Of a stretch of DNA of 5,848 nucleotides, positions 1-5,821 are shown piece after piece. The stretch is from assembly GCA_003242645.1 (NCBI GenBank), contig QGVC01000227.1, positions 1 to 5,848 of the forward strand, given 5' to 3'. The notes under the pieces were generated by a model, which did no database searches, was not told the DNA's origin, and saw only the letters and a list, made by a program, of their open reading frames with translations. The stretch comes from Pseudomonadota bacterium. GTDB taxonomy: Bacteria > Pseudomonadota > Alphaproteobacteria > Rhizobiales > Hyphomicrobiaceae. Numbering within the stretch: position 1 is the stretch's first letter; the number at the start of each line of letters is the position of its first letter. The position numbers were made by a program, and so were the translations under genes.

Positions 1-1
1 C

Positions 2-67
2 TGGGCTGCCGATAACAGAAAGGCGCCCGTTCCCGGGGACGCGTGCGGGCCCTTTTTCAATGGGTAG
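2..67 (+). pseudogene. end of the upstream DUF499 reading frame (5' side of a probable frameshift)
   Basis: Reading from base 2, this stretch translates as WAADNRKAPVPGDA followed by off-frame residues and a TAG at 65-67. The PGDA ending at base 43 is what I would expect just before the RALFQWVGPCLILIDEW segment of a DUF499 ATPase. That segment is read in the other frame from base 43 onward. One extra base between gcg (41-43) and tgc (44-46) would join them as PGDA-L-RALFQ. The in-frame stop of the downstream frame at 13-15 rules out simple upward extension. I see the two frames directly. That they were once one gene is inferred from my memory of the family. A sequencing or assembly error would look the same. 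Confidence 0.5.
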
Positions 68-2364
68 GTCCATGCCTGATCCTGATTGACGAGTGGGTCG
101 CATACGCACGACAGTTGCATGACCAGGGCGATTTGCCCGGCGGCAGCTTCGAGACGCATTTCACCTTCGCACAGGCGCTGACGGAATCGGCGAAGCTGGC
201 GAAGAACTGCTTGCTGGTGATCAGCTTGCCGGCGTCGGACACGGCCGGGTCGCCGCACACGCAGGCGGACGACATCGAGGTGGGCGGCGAGCGTGGCCGG
301 GCCGCGCTGGATCGGCTGCGAAACGCGGTAGGCCGCGTGGAGTCGTCGTGGCGTCCGGCCAGCCCGGAGGAGAGCTTCGAGATTGTCCGCCGTCGGTTGT
401 TCGAGACAATGGTCGACCAGGCGCAGTTCGTCGCCCGCGACACCACGGCCAGGGCGTTCTTTGATCTGTACCGCACCCAGCAACAGGAGTTTCCGCAAGA
501 GTGCCGGGACAGCGACTACGAGAAACGCATCAAGGCGGCCTATCCTATCCATCCGGAGGTCTTCGATCGGCTGTATCAGGACTGGTCGACGCTGGTGAAG
601 TTTCAGCGCACGCGCGGCGTGTTGCGCCTGATGGCGGCCGTCATCCACTGCCTGTGGGAGAAAGGCGACCGCAGTCCGCTGATTCTGCCGTCGAGCATCC
701 CGATTGATGATCCGCGCGTGCAATTCGAGCTGACGCGCTACCTGTCGGACAACTGGGTGCCGGTAATCGAGAAGGACGTAGACGGTCCAAACTCGCTGCC
801 CCTGCGTATCGATGGTGACACCCCGAACCTCGGCAAGTACTCTGCCTGTCGGCGCGTGGCGAGGACGATCTATCTTGGCTCTGCCCCTACTGCCAAGGCA
901 GCCAACAAGGGCATTGACGACCGGCGGATCAAGCTCGGCTGCGTTATGCCGGGCGAATCGCCCGCAATATTCGGCGATGCGCTTCGCCGCTTGAGCGCGT
1001 CGGCGACATTCCTCTATCAGGACTCGGCTCGGTACTGGTACTCAACACAGCCAACCGTGACAAAACTGGCCGAGGACCGGGCCGAACAGCTTAAAGGCGA
1101 TCCTGACGCCGTTGCGGGCGAGATTGGCCGATGGTTGCGAAACGATCTCCAGAAGAAGGGTGATTTCAGTCGCATCCACCCGCTGCCACGGACATCCGCC
1201 GACGTACCGGATGACAAAGATGGTCGCTTGGTGGTCCTTGGGATCGAGTATCCTCACACCAAGGATACAAGCAGCCCTGCCATTGTGGCCGCCCAGGAAT
1301 TCCTTCAGAACCGAGGGACGGCTCCGCGCATCTATCGCAACACGCTCGTGTTCCTCGCGGCGGACAAGAACAAGCTTCAAGACTTGGACGAGGCGGTGCG
1401 CAGGTACTTGGCGTGGTCGTCTATCGTGGACGAGGCGGAAACCCTGAACCTGGACCCGCACCAGGCTAAGCAGGCAGTGTCGCAGAAAGAAAGCTCCGGC
1501 AGCGCCGTCGCTGCTCGCCTGCCGGAAACATATCAGTGGCTGATCGTCCCCACGCAGACCAGCCCTCAGTCTGATGTCGAATGGCAAGCGTTCCGTCTCA
1601 CGGGTCAGGATGCACTAGCGGTTCGGGCCAGCAAAAAGCTCCGCAACGACGAACTGTTGATATCCGGGCTGGCCGCCAGCCGGTTGCGACTGGAACTGGA
1701 TCAGGTTCCGCTTTGGCGTGGCGACCATGTGTCGATTCGACAGCTTAGCGAGGACTTCGCCCGCTATTTGTACCTGCCTCGGCTGCGTGACAGCGGCGTG
1801 CTTGTAGAAGCCGTGCGCAGCGGACTGGGGCTACTGACGTGGTCCCAGGATTCCTTCGCCTACGCAGAGAGCTTTGATGAATCGGCGGGCCGGTATCGTG
1901 GCCTACAGACGGCTCGGCAAGTCTGGGTTGACGGCGACAGCCCACTTGGTCTGCTCGTCAAACCGGAGGCCGCTCAGCGTCAACTTGCGGCAGAGACGCC
2001 GACCAACGGGGGAAGTGGGACAACCCCCACACATGGAGGGACCGGAGGCGGCTACACGACGCCCACGGCGACGACTGGGGAGACGCCTGTTGGTGAAGGC
2101 GGTACTCAGCCTAAGCCCGCTCAGACTGGCCCGAAGCGATTCCACGGAACTGCGACCCTGGACACGACACGCGTCGGCCGGGACGCAGGCCGGATCGCCG
2201 ACGAGGTCGTAGCGCACCTCGCTGGAATCCTCGGCGCGAACGTGAAGATCACACTCGAGATCGAGGCGGAGATTCCAACGGGCGCGCCGGACCACGTGGT
2301 GCGAACCGTCACGGAGAACTGCCGCACCCTGAAATTTGACAGTCAAGGATTCGAGATGGAGTGA
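43..2364 (+). CDS. DUF499-family AAA-type ATPase, N-terminally incomplete (probable frameshift)
   Basis: This is a large ATPase of the DUF499 family, cytoplasmic and usually found in phage-defence islands beside DUF1156 DNA methyltransferases. Its exact role there is unproven. Numbering from the GTG at 43, residues 10-18 (PCLILIDEW) are a Walker B motif, CLLVISLPASD (56-66) looks like the sensor strand, and GRVESSWRPA (97-106) plus QRTRGVLRLMAAV (188-200) are family-like blocks with candidate arginine residues. A Gly/Thr/Pro-rich linker (about 652-697) separates a C-terminal alpha/beta domain (about 699-773, ending TENCRTLKF..GFE). The Walker A loop is absent, and I expect complete members to exceed 1000 residues, so the gene starts upstream of the window. 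The GTG at 43 has no convincing ribosome site and sits at an apparent one-base frameshift, so I regard it as an artificial start. The second gene follows immediately. I am confident of the family and less sure whether the gene is intact. Confidence 0.85.
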   Translation: MRALFQWVGPCLILIDEWVAYARQLHDQGDLPGGSFETHFTFAQALTESAKLAKNCLLVISLPASDTAGSPHTQADDIEVGGERGRAALDRLRNAVGRVESSWRPASPEESFEIVRRRLFETMVDQAQFVARDTTARAFFDLYRTQQQEFPQECRDSDYEKRIKAAYPIHPEVFDRLYQDWSTLVKFQRTRGVLRLMAAVIHCLWEKGDRSPLILPSSIPIDDPRVQFELTRYLSDNWVPVIEKDVDGPNSLPLRIDGDTPNLGKYSACRRVARTIYLGSAPTAKAANKGIDDRRIKLGCVMPGESPAIFGDALRRLSASATFLYQDSARYWYSTQPTVTKLAEDRAEQLKGDPDAVAGEIGRWLRNDLQKKGDFSRIHPLPRTSADVPDDKDGRLVVLGIEYPHTKDTSSPAIVAAQEFLQNRGTAPRIYRNTLVFLAADKNKLQDLDEAVRRYLAWSSIVDEAETLNLDPHQAKQAVSQKESSGSAVAARLPETYQWLIVPTQTSPQSDVEWQAFRLTGQDALAVRASKKLRNDELLISGLAASRLRLELDQVPLWRGDHVSIRQLSEDFARYLYLPRLRDSGVLVEAVRSGLGLLTWSQDSFAYAESFDESAGRYRGLQTARQVWVDGDSPLGLLVKPEAAQRQLAAETPTNGGSGTTPTHGGTGGGYTTPTATTGETPVGEGGTQPKPAQTGPKRFHGTATLDTTRVGRDAGRIADEVVAHLAGILGANVKITLEIEAEIPTGAPDHVVRTVTENCRTLKFDSQGFEME

Positions 2365-2368
2365 ACTC

Positions 2369-3142
2369 GTGGGGCACACACGTCTTGGAGACCTCCCGCG
2401 CACGCGAAAATGGCAAGAGGTCGTAAGCCTCATTGCCGGCGGTGCTGGTGCGTGCCAAGTCGCAAATGCCGTCATTCGAGCCGCCGAACGGGGGCTCAAC
2501 CTGGCCTCAGAACACGCCGCACTGGTCGAGGCATTCTGGATACTGACGCAACTCCCGGTAGCGGCCCGAGAGCCTGATTTCTCGGCAGCGTTGAGGCACA
2601 GGGGGCTTCCGGTTCCCGACAACCCAGGCTTGATGGACATTGTGGGCGCGGTGTCTGAGGCTATCGACTCACGTCTTCCCAACAACAACGGGCGCACAGA
2701 TTTGGGGGAGATGGCTCAGGCGGCGGCATGCGAGTGCATCGTCGAGGCGGTCACAAAACGGACGGGCGGCTTATTCGGTGTATCTGCCGACGATGTGAAG
2801 CGCACGATGGCGAGCATGGCGACAGTGAAGCAGTTCGGTGATTTCGCGCGCCAGTTCTACGGTCGGCTGACGGACAAGGTGCTTCAGTATTACGTCAGCC
2901 GCACCACTGCCAATCACGTCGGCAACGGGATGAGATTCGCCACGCTTGCCGCGAAGGCTGAATTCGACAAGGCCCTGGCGACGCACTGCCGAGAGGCGTC
3001 GAAAATCGTCGAGGCCTTCGCGGGAGAGTGGTTTTCCAAGACAAACTGGGAAAAGAAGGGAATCAGCCGTGATGACGCCAAGGGCTTTTCCCACGTGGCA
3101 ATGCAGAAAATGGTTGCGGAACTGAAGGCCGGAGCGAAATGA
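2369..3142 (+). CDS. conserved-looking helical protein of unknown function, middle gene of the DUF499/QueC-like operon
   Basis: I do not recognise a named domain. The 257-residue product is soluble and mostly helical, with no signal peptide or membrane segment. Conserved-looking blocks are NGRTDLGEMAQ (about 107-117), ANHVGNGMRF (181-190) and HCREASKIVEAFAGEWFSK (206-224), with a basic tail. I chose the GTG at 2369 because GGAG (2358-2361) lies 7 bases upstream, and this start comes 4 bases after the preceding stop. A TTG at 2336 would add 11 residues (LTVKDSRWSEL) but has no ribosome site and overlaps the previous gene by 29 bases. The stop overlaps the next gene's start as ATGA, so translation is probably coupled and the product likely works with the QueC-like protein. 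By position it resembles QatB, the unknown partner that precedes QatC in Qat systems. I see no sequence proof of homology. The GTG start would give Met-Gly at the N-terminus. Confidence 0.85.
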   Translation: MGHTRLGDLPRTRKWQEVVSLIAGGAGACQVANAVIRAAERGLNLASEHAALVEAFWILTQLPVAAREPDFSAALRHRGLPVPDNPGLMDIVGAVSEAIDSRLPNNNGRTDLGEMAQAAACECIVEAVTKRTGGLFGVSADDVKRTMASMATVKQFGDFARQFYGRLTDKVLQYYVSRTTANHVGNGMRFATLAAKAEFDKALATHCREASKIVEAFAGEWFSKTNWEKKGISRDDAKGFSHVAMQKMVAELKAGAK

Positions 3143-5172
3143 CCAGCAAGACACGGTACGTGATGTGCGGCGAGGCGGCAGGCGACCAAGTGGACGCCGC
3201 GGACGTTCTGCGTCTGCGCAACCTTGAACCGAACCGCAACGTCAATCTGCATATCGACGACATCAGCCGCTCGCTATACAGGGATGTGCCTCCGCAGTTC
3301 CTCGACCTGGTCGAGATTGCGACGTTCGTCTATGTGGCCGACCAGGCCACAACTCGAGGCGGTGCAGGCGTCGACAACATGGGTGAGGAGTGGCGACGCC
3401 AGCTCCACTTCGAGATTCCAGTGCGATGCGTTGATCTGTGGCAACAATCGGAAGTGGCCACGGCATTGCAAACGGTACTGAGCTTTCTTTCAGAGGACTG
3501 TTACACACTGAAGTTCCGCCGGTACAACTCTCCTCCGACCTTCGATCGGTTTATCAACTTTGGCGATAGCGACTGGGGTTTCAAGCCTGAGCGCATCGTG
3601 CTGTTCTCTGGGGGCTTGGATTCTCTGGGTGGTGCGGTTCAAGAGATCGTGGTTGAAGGAAGAGCGACAGCTCTGGTCACGCATCAGTCCTGCGCCAAAT
3701 TCATCAACCGCCTGCGAATGCTGCGACAGATGCTGGACGACCGCGCCAAAGGGCCAAAGCCTCTGCACGTTACCGTAGGCATCAATAAAGACGAAAGTCT
3801 CAACCACGAGTACACCCAGCGTAGCCGATCATTTCTCTATGCCGTACTAGGAGCGACTATTGCTCAAATGTGCGGGCTGGACGAGGTGCGCTTCTACGAG
3901 AACGGCACTGTGAGTCTCAACCTGCCTGTCTCCCGCCAAGTGGTCGGTGCGAAAGCGACGCGCACCACTCATCCCAAGACGCTCGCCGGATTCCAGCACT
4001 TGTTCTCTTTGCTGGCAGGGCGACCGCTTGCGGTCGTGAATAAATTCCTGTGGAAGACCAAAGGCGAGATCGTCAAGCTGATCATGGATGCTGGCTGCGG
4101 TGGAATGATCGAATGGTCGACGAGCTGCACCCACACGTGGGAGATGAGCAACGCCCAGCCGCACTGCGGAAAGTGCTCGCAGTGCATCGACCGCAGGTTT
4201 GCCGTGCTGGCTGCTGGGGCGGGACAGTTTGAGCGGGCGGACAGCTACGGCGTGGACCTGCTGGTGCAGGCCCGTGACGAAGGCGAATCGAGAACGATGC
4301 TTGCGTCCTATGTGGAGACGGCTCAGCAGGTCGCCGCGATGAGTGAGATGGAGTTTTTCATGCGGTTTGGCGAGGTTGGCCGGATCGTTCGGCAACTTGG
4401 TGGCTCTGCCGATGAGAACGCCCGCCGCATCTATGATCTCTATCGTCGCCACGCAGATGAAGTTCTGAAGGTCGTTGATAGCGGTCTTCAGGCGCATGCT
4501 TCTCAGGTCCGGGCTCGCTCCCTGCCAGAAAGCTGCCTTCTCCGGCTGGTTCATGACCCCAGCGTGCCTCCGGAATGGGCTTCCGGCGGAACCGGGACTA
4601 TGTCTGTCCCGACTGAGGTATCTGACCCGGATTACTTTTTCCGCCAACGAGGTGAGGGATGGCAACTACGGTTCGCCGGTCACGAGCCCCAATGGCTCAA
4701 GCCCGCCATTGGCTATGCATATCTGCGAGAACTATTGCAGTTCCCGAATCGCACGTTCTCCGTATGTCAACTGCTTGTGGCAGTACACGGAGAGAAGGCC
4801 ATCCTCCCGCTTGGCGATGGTGGAAAGGACTTTGACGCCACGGCGAAGAAAGCATATGCGATTCGTCTGCAGGAACTCGACGAGGAGCTTGAAGAAGCAC
4901 AAGAGATGAACGACATCGGGCGGGCCGAGAAGCTTGGCACCGAACGAGCGCAGTTGCTTGAGCACATCCGAAAGTCTGGTTTCCGTGGAACGGCCAAGCG
5001 GAGCGATTCAGATCTGAACAACATTCGGAACAGCGTCTGCAACGCGATCAACCGTGCGTTGGCCACGATCAAGAAGTACGAACCGTCGGCCTTCGACCAC
5101 CTGAAGTCAGCGATTTCGACGGGCTTTTCCGTCGTCTACCAGCCTACCGAATCCATCCCCTGGTCGTTTTGA
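3139..5172 (+). CDS. QatC/QueC-like PP-loop ATPase with C-terminal extension
   Basis: This is a QueC-related enzyme. True QueC uses ATP and ammonia to turn 7-carboxy-7-deazaguanine into preQ0. Defence relatives such as QatC and the type IV CBASS QueC-like protein are thought to act on other targets. Residues about 35-145 form a QatC-like N-terminal region (HIDDISRSLYRDVPPQFLDLVEIATFVYVADQ). The PP-loop is SGGLDS (157-162) after RIVLF. FYENGTVSLNLP (252-263) is another family-like block. C330, C343, C346 and C349 (HCGKCSQC) form the zinc knuckle, so the core looks intact. At 677 residues it far exceeds QueC (about 220) and typical QatC (roughly 400). The extra C-terminus has IGYAYLRELLQFPNRTF (524-540), a charged coiled coil (about 574-610), and a helical end closing YQPTESIPWSF. 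I recall similar tails on large regulatory ATPases. The ATG overlaps the previous stop by 4 bases, with GGAG at 3131-3134. It is the last gene of the operon. Substrate and role are unknown. Confidence 0.88.
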   Translation: MTSKTRYVMCGEAAGDQVDAADVLRLRNLEPNRNVNLHIDDISRSLYRDVPPQFLDLVEIATFVYVADQATTRGGAGVDNMGEEWRRQLHFEIPVRCVDLWQQSEVATALQTVLSFLSEDCYTLKFRRYNSPPTFDRFINFGDSDWGFKPERIVLFSGGLDSLGGAVQEIVVEGRATALVTHQSCAKFINRLRMLRQMLDDRAKGPKPLHVTVGINKDESLNHEYTQRSRSFLYAVLGATIAQMCGLDEVRFYENGTVSLNLPVSRQVVGAKATRTTHPKTLAGFQHLFSLLAGRPLAVVNKFLWKTKGEIVKLIMDAGCGGMIEWSTSCTHTWEMSNAQPHCGKCSQCIDRRFAVLAAGAGQFERADSYGVDLLVQARDEGESRTMLASYVETAQQVAAMSEMEFFMRFGEVGRIVRQLGGSADENARRIYDLYRRHADEVLKVVDSGLQAHASQVRARSLPESCLLRLVHDPSVPPEWASGGTGTMSVPTEVSDPDYFFRQRGEGWQLRFAGHEPQWLKPAIGYAYLRELLQFPNRTFSVCQLLVAVHGEKAILPLGDGGKDFDATAKKAYAIRLQELDEELEEAQEMNDIGRAEKLGTERAQLLEHIRKSGFRGTAKRSDSDLNNIRNSVCNAINRALATIKKYEPSAFDHLKSAISTGFSVVYQPTESIPWSF

Positions 5173-5174
5173 TC

Positions 5175-5197
5175 CGTGCTACACGCGATGTAGCACG
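5175..5197 (+). repeat. perfect 9-bp hairpin immediately after the operon
   Basis: The arm cgtgctaca (5175-5183) is fully complementary to tgtagcacg (5189-5197), with a 5-base loop cgcga. It begins 3 bases after the stop of the QueC-like gene, where a 3'-end stabilising hairpin or transcription terminator is expected. No T-run follows, so it is not a classical intrinsic terminator. The 8-mer gatgtagc inside it recurs at 5209-5216. It could be an RNA 3'-end structure, or a recombination or protein-binding site. The structure is seen directly; its function is inferred. Confidence 0.5.
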
Positions 5198-5223
5198 CCG
5201 CAACGCCGGATGTAGCCCCTTCA

Positions 5224-5255
5224 GCCATGAAGGCGCATTCGGCGTTTTTCATGGC
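5224..5255. repeat. 8-bp inverted repeat in the intergenic region
   Basis: The arm gccatgaa (5224-5231) pairs with ttcatggc (5248-5255) around a 16-base spacer that ends in a run of five T (5245-5249). The long loop and the T-run lying partly inside the 3' arm make a terminator unlikely on either strand. It may be a weak regulatory dyad or chance. It is listed because the rest of this 143-base gap holds no gene that I can support. Confidence 0.25.
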
Positions 5256-5281
5256 CTCAAGTAGAGACCACGCCGAGCGCC

Positions 5282-5296
5282 AGATACCCGGTATCT
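5282..5296. promoter_or_regulatory. 15-bp palindrome, candidate operator upstream of the small gene
   Basis: The sequence agatacc-c-ggtatct is a perfect 7-bp dyad around one central base. It lies directly upstream of the ribosome-binding site (5301-5307) and 19 bases before the ATG at 5316. This placement fits an operator for a dimeric repressor or a small mRNA hairpin near the ribosome site. No clear -35/-10 pair could be matched to it, and no regulator gene lies in the window. Confidence 0.35.
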
Positions 5297-5300
5297 CCGG

Positions 5301-5307
5301 AAAGGAG
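5301..5307 (+). promoter_or_regulatory. ribosome-binding site of the small hypothetical gene
   Basis: The sequence aaaggag lies 8 bases before the ATG at 5316. It is one of the strongest Shine-Dalgarno sites in the window and fixes the start of the downstream gene, separating it from longer overlapping open frames on either strand. Confidence 0.7.
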
Positions 5308-5315
5308 AACGAGTT

Positions 5316-5639
5316 ATGGCTGATCGGAAGTCGTCTTTGTCCCCCTCCCAGCAGAAGCTCCTCACCGAGATGCAGCGGATCAACTACGGCCGCATTGAGG
5401 GGCTGCCGGTGCGCCGTGGTGAGCCGGTGATGGACCCGCCGCCGCGCATCATCCGCGAGATCAAATTCGGCGCTGAGAACGGGCCGCGACCTGAAGTCGC
5501 CAAGGCTGACTTCGCGCTCAAGGCCCAGGTCCGCGAGCTGTTCGCCCAGCTGGAGGCGCTGGGCGACGGCGTGATCCCCTGTATCGAGATTCAGCGCGGT
5601 CTGCCGTTCCGCATGACCGTGGAGGAGGTATGCGCCTGA
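5316..5639 (+). CDS. small conserved-looking hypothetical protein, 107 aa
   Basis: I cannot assign a function. The product is a small soluble protein without signal peptide or membrane segment. A short polar N-terminal helix (SPSQQKLLTEMQRINYGRIEG, about 8-28) leads to a core with DPPPRIIREIKFG and ENGPRPE. A helical stretch DFALKAQVRELFAQLEALGDG follows, and the end reads IEIQRGLPFRMTVEE. The dense charged and proline motifs and the strong ribosome site (aaaggag, 8 bases before ATG) argue for a real gene. From memory, short proteins with a GLPFRM-type ending preceded by IREIKFG occur in Planctomycetota and related genomes, but I cannot check this. It is separated from the upstream operon by 143 bases containing hairpins and a palindrome, so it is probably transcribed independently. 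Its relation to the defence-like operon is unknown. No DNA-binding or catalytic motif is evident. Confidence 0.75.
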   Translation: MADRKSSLSPSQQKLLTEMQRINYGRIEGLPVRRGEPVMDPPPRIIREIKFGAENGPRPEVAKADFALKAQVRELFAQLEALGDGVIPCIEIQRGLPFRMTVEEVCA

Positions 5640-5671
5640 GACGACGGGGCTGGGCTCCCCAACACGTGTAA
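5630..5671 (+). other. possible 13-codon mini-ORF overlapping the end of the small gene
   Basis: An ATG at 5630 directly follows ggaggaggt (5621-5629) and opens a 13-codon frame (MRLRRRGWAPQHV) ending with TAA at 5669-5671. The purine-rich stretch resembles a strong Shine-Dalgarno site, although it also encodes the VEEV residues of the upstream protein. It could be a leader peptide for something downstream, the remnant start of a lost gene, or chance. Evidence is thin. Confidence 0.2.
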
Positions 5672-5709
5672 CTGTAACGAATTCACCTGACAACTAACCG
5701 GCCACGAAG

Positions 5710-5757
5710 TGGAGGCGTTGTGGGTGCCGCAGAAGCGGCAATCCTGCAACGCCTCCA
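5710..5757 (+). repeat. compound hairpin: 11-bp outer stem plus 6-bp inner stem
   Basis: The arm tggaggcgttg (5710-5720) is perfectly complementary to caacgcctcca (5747-5757). Nested inside, tgccgc (5725-5730) pairs with gcggca (5735-5740) across a 4-base loop agaa. The stems are separated by an asymmetric internal loop of 4 and 6 bases. Seventeen perfect pairs in 48 bases, with a tetraloop, look like a folded RNA element or a protein/recombinase site more than chance. No T-run follows the 3' arm, so it is not an ordinary terminator. I recognise no known riboswitch or small RNA family. Confidence 0.55.
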
Positions 5758-5796
5758 TTGCCAGTGGTCGCTGCCTCTGTCGGCATCCACGCGACG

Positions 5797-5815
5797 CCTC
5801 CCGGCCAACGGGAGG
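5797..5815 (+). promoter_or_regulatory. hairpin whose 3' arm is a Shine-Dalgarno sequence
   Basis: The arm cctcccg (5797-5803) pairs perfectly with cgggagg (5809-5815) across a 5-base loop gccaa. The 3' arm contains ggagg, placed 6 bases before a GTG at 5822. Folding would hide the ribosome site, so this could be a translational switch for the gene starting at the window's end. Alternatively it is an incidental GC-rich stem. Confidence 0.4.
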
Positions 5816-5821
5816 TCCCAA

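Noticed and set aside
2336..2368. TTG start for the middle gene
   Set aside because: There is no Shine-Dalgarno upstream and it overlaps the DUF499 gene by 29 bases. GTG 2369 has GGAG at ideal spacing. It is kept as an alternative only.
1903..2697. Minus-strand open frame of 264 codons across the junction of the first two genes
   Set aside because: It runs antisense to the DUF499 C-terminal domain and the start of the middle gene, with no domain and no good ribosome site evident.
3847..4665. Minus-strand open frame of 272 codons inside the QueC-like gene
   Set aside because: It lies wholly opposite the PP-loop and zinc-motif coding region, whose family match is strong. The translation is arginine/serine/histidine-rich noise typical of antisense GC-rich sequence.
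1..5172. Assignment as a canonical QatABCD system
   Set aside because: Only the QatC-like gene is recognisable. The large ATPase is DUF499-like, not a KAP-type QatA, no TatD-like QatD follows, and similarity of the middle protein to QatB is not shown.
3139..5172. Assignment as type IV CBASS
   Set aside because: No CD-NTase, TGT-like or OGG-like gene is present, so the QueC-like gene alone is not enough.
5662..5669. 8-bp palindrome acacgtgt as a regulatory site
   Set aside because: It is short enough to occur by chance and has no promoter or conserved context to support it.
5136..5693. Long minus-strand open frame (185 codons) across the intergenic region and the small gene
   Set aside because: It overlaps the end of the QueC-like gene and all of the small + strand gene, which has a clear ribosome site. 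Its translation is low in recognisable motifs and fits a GC-rich shadow frame.
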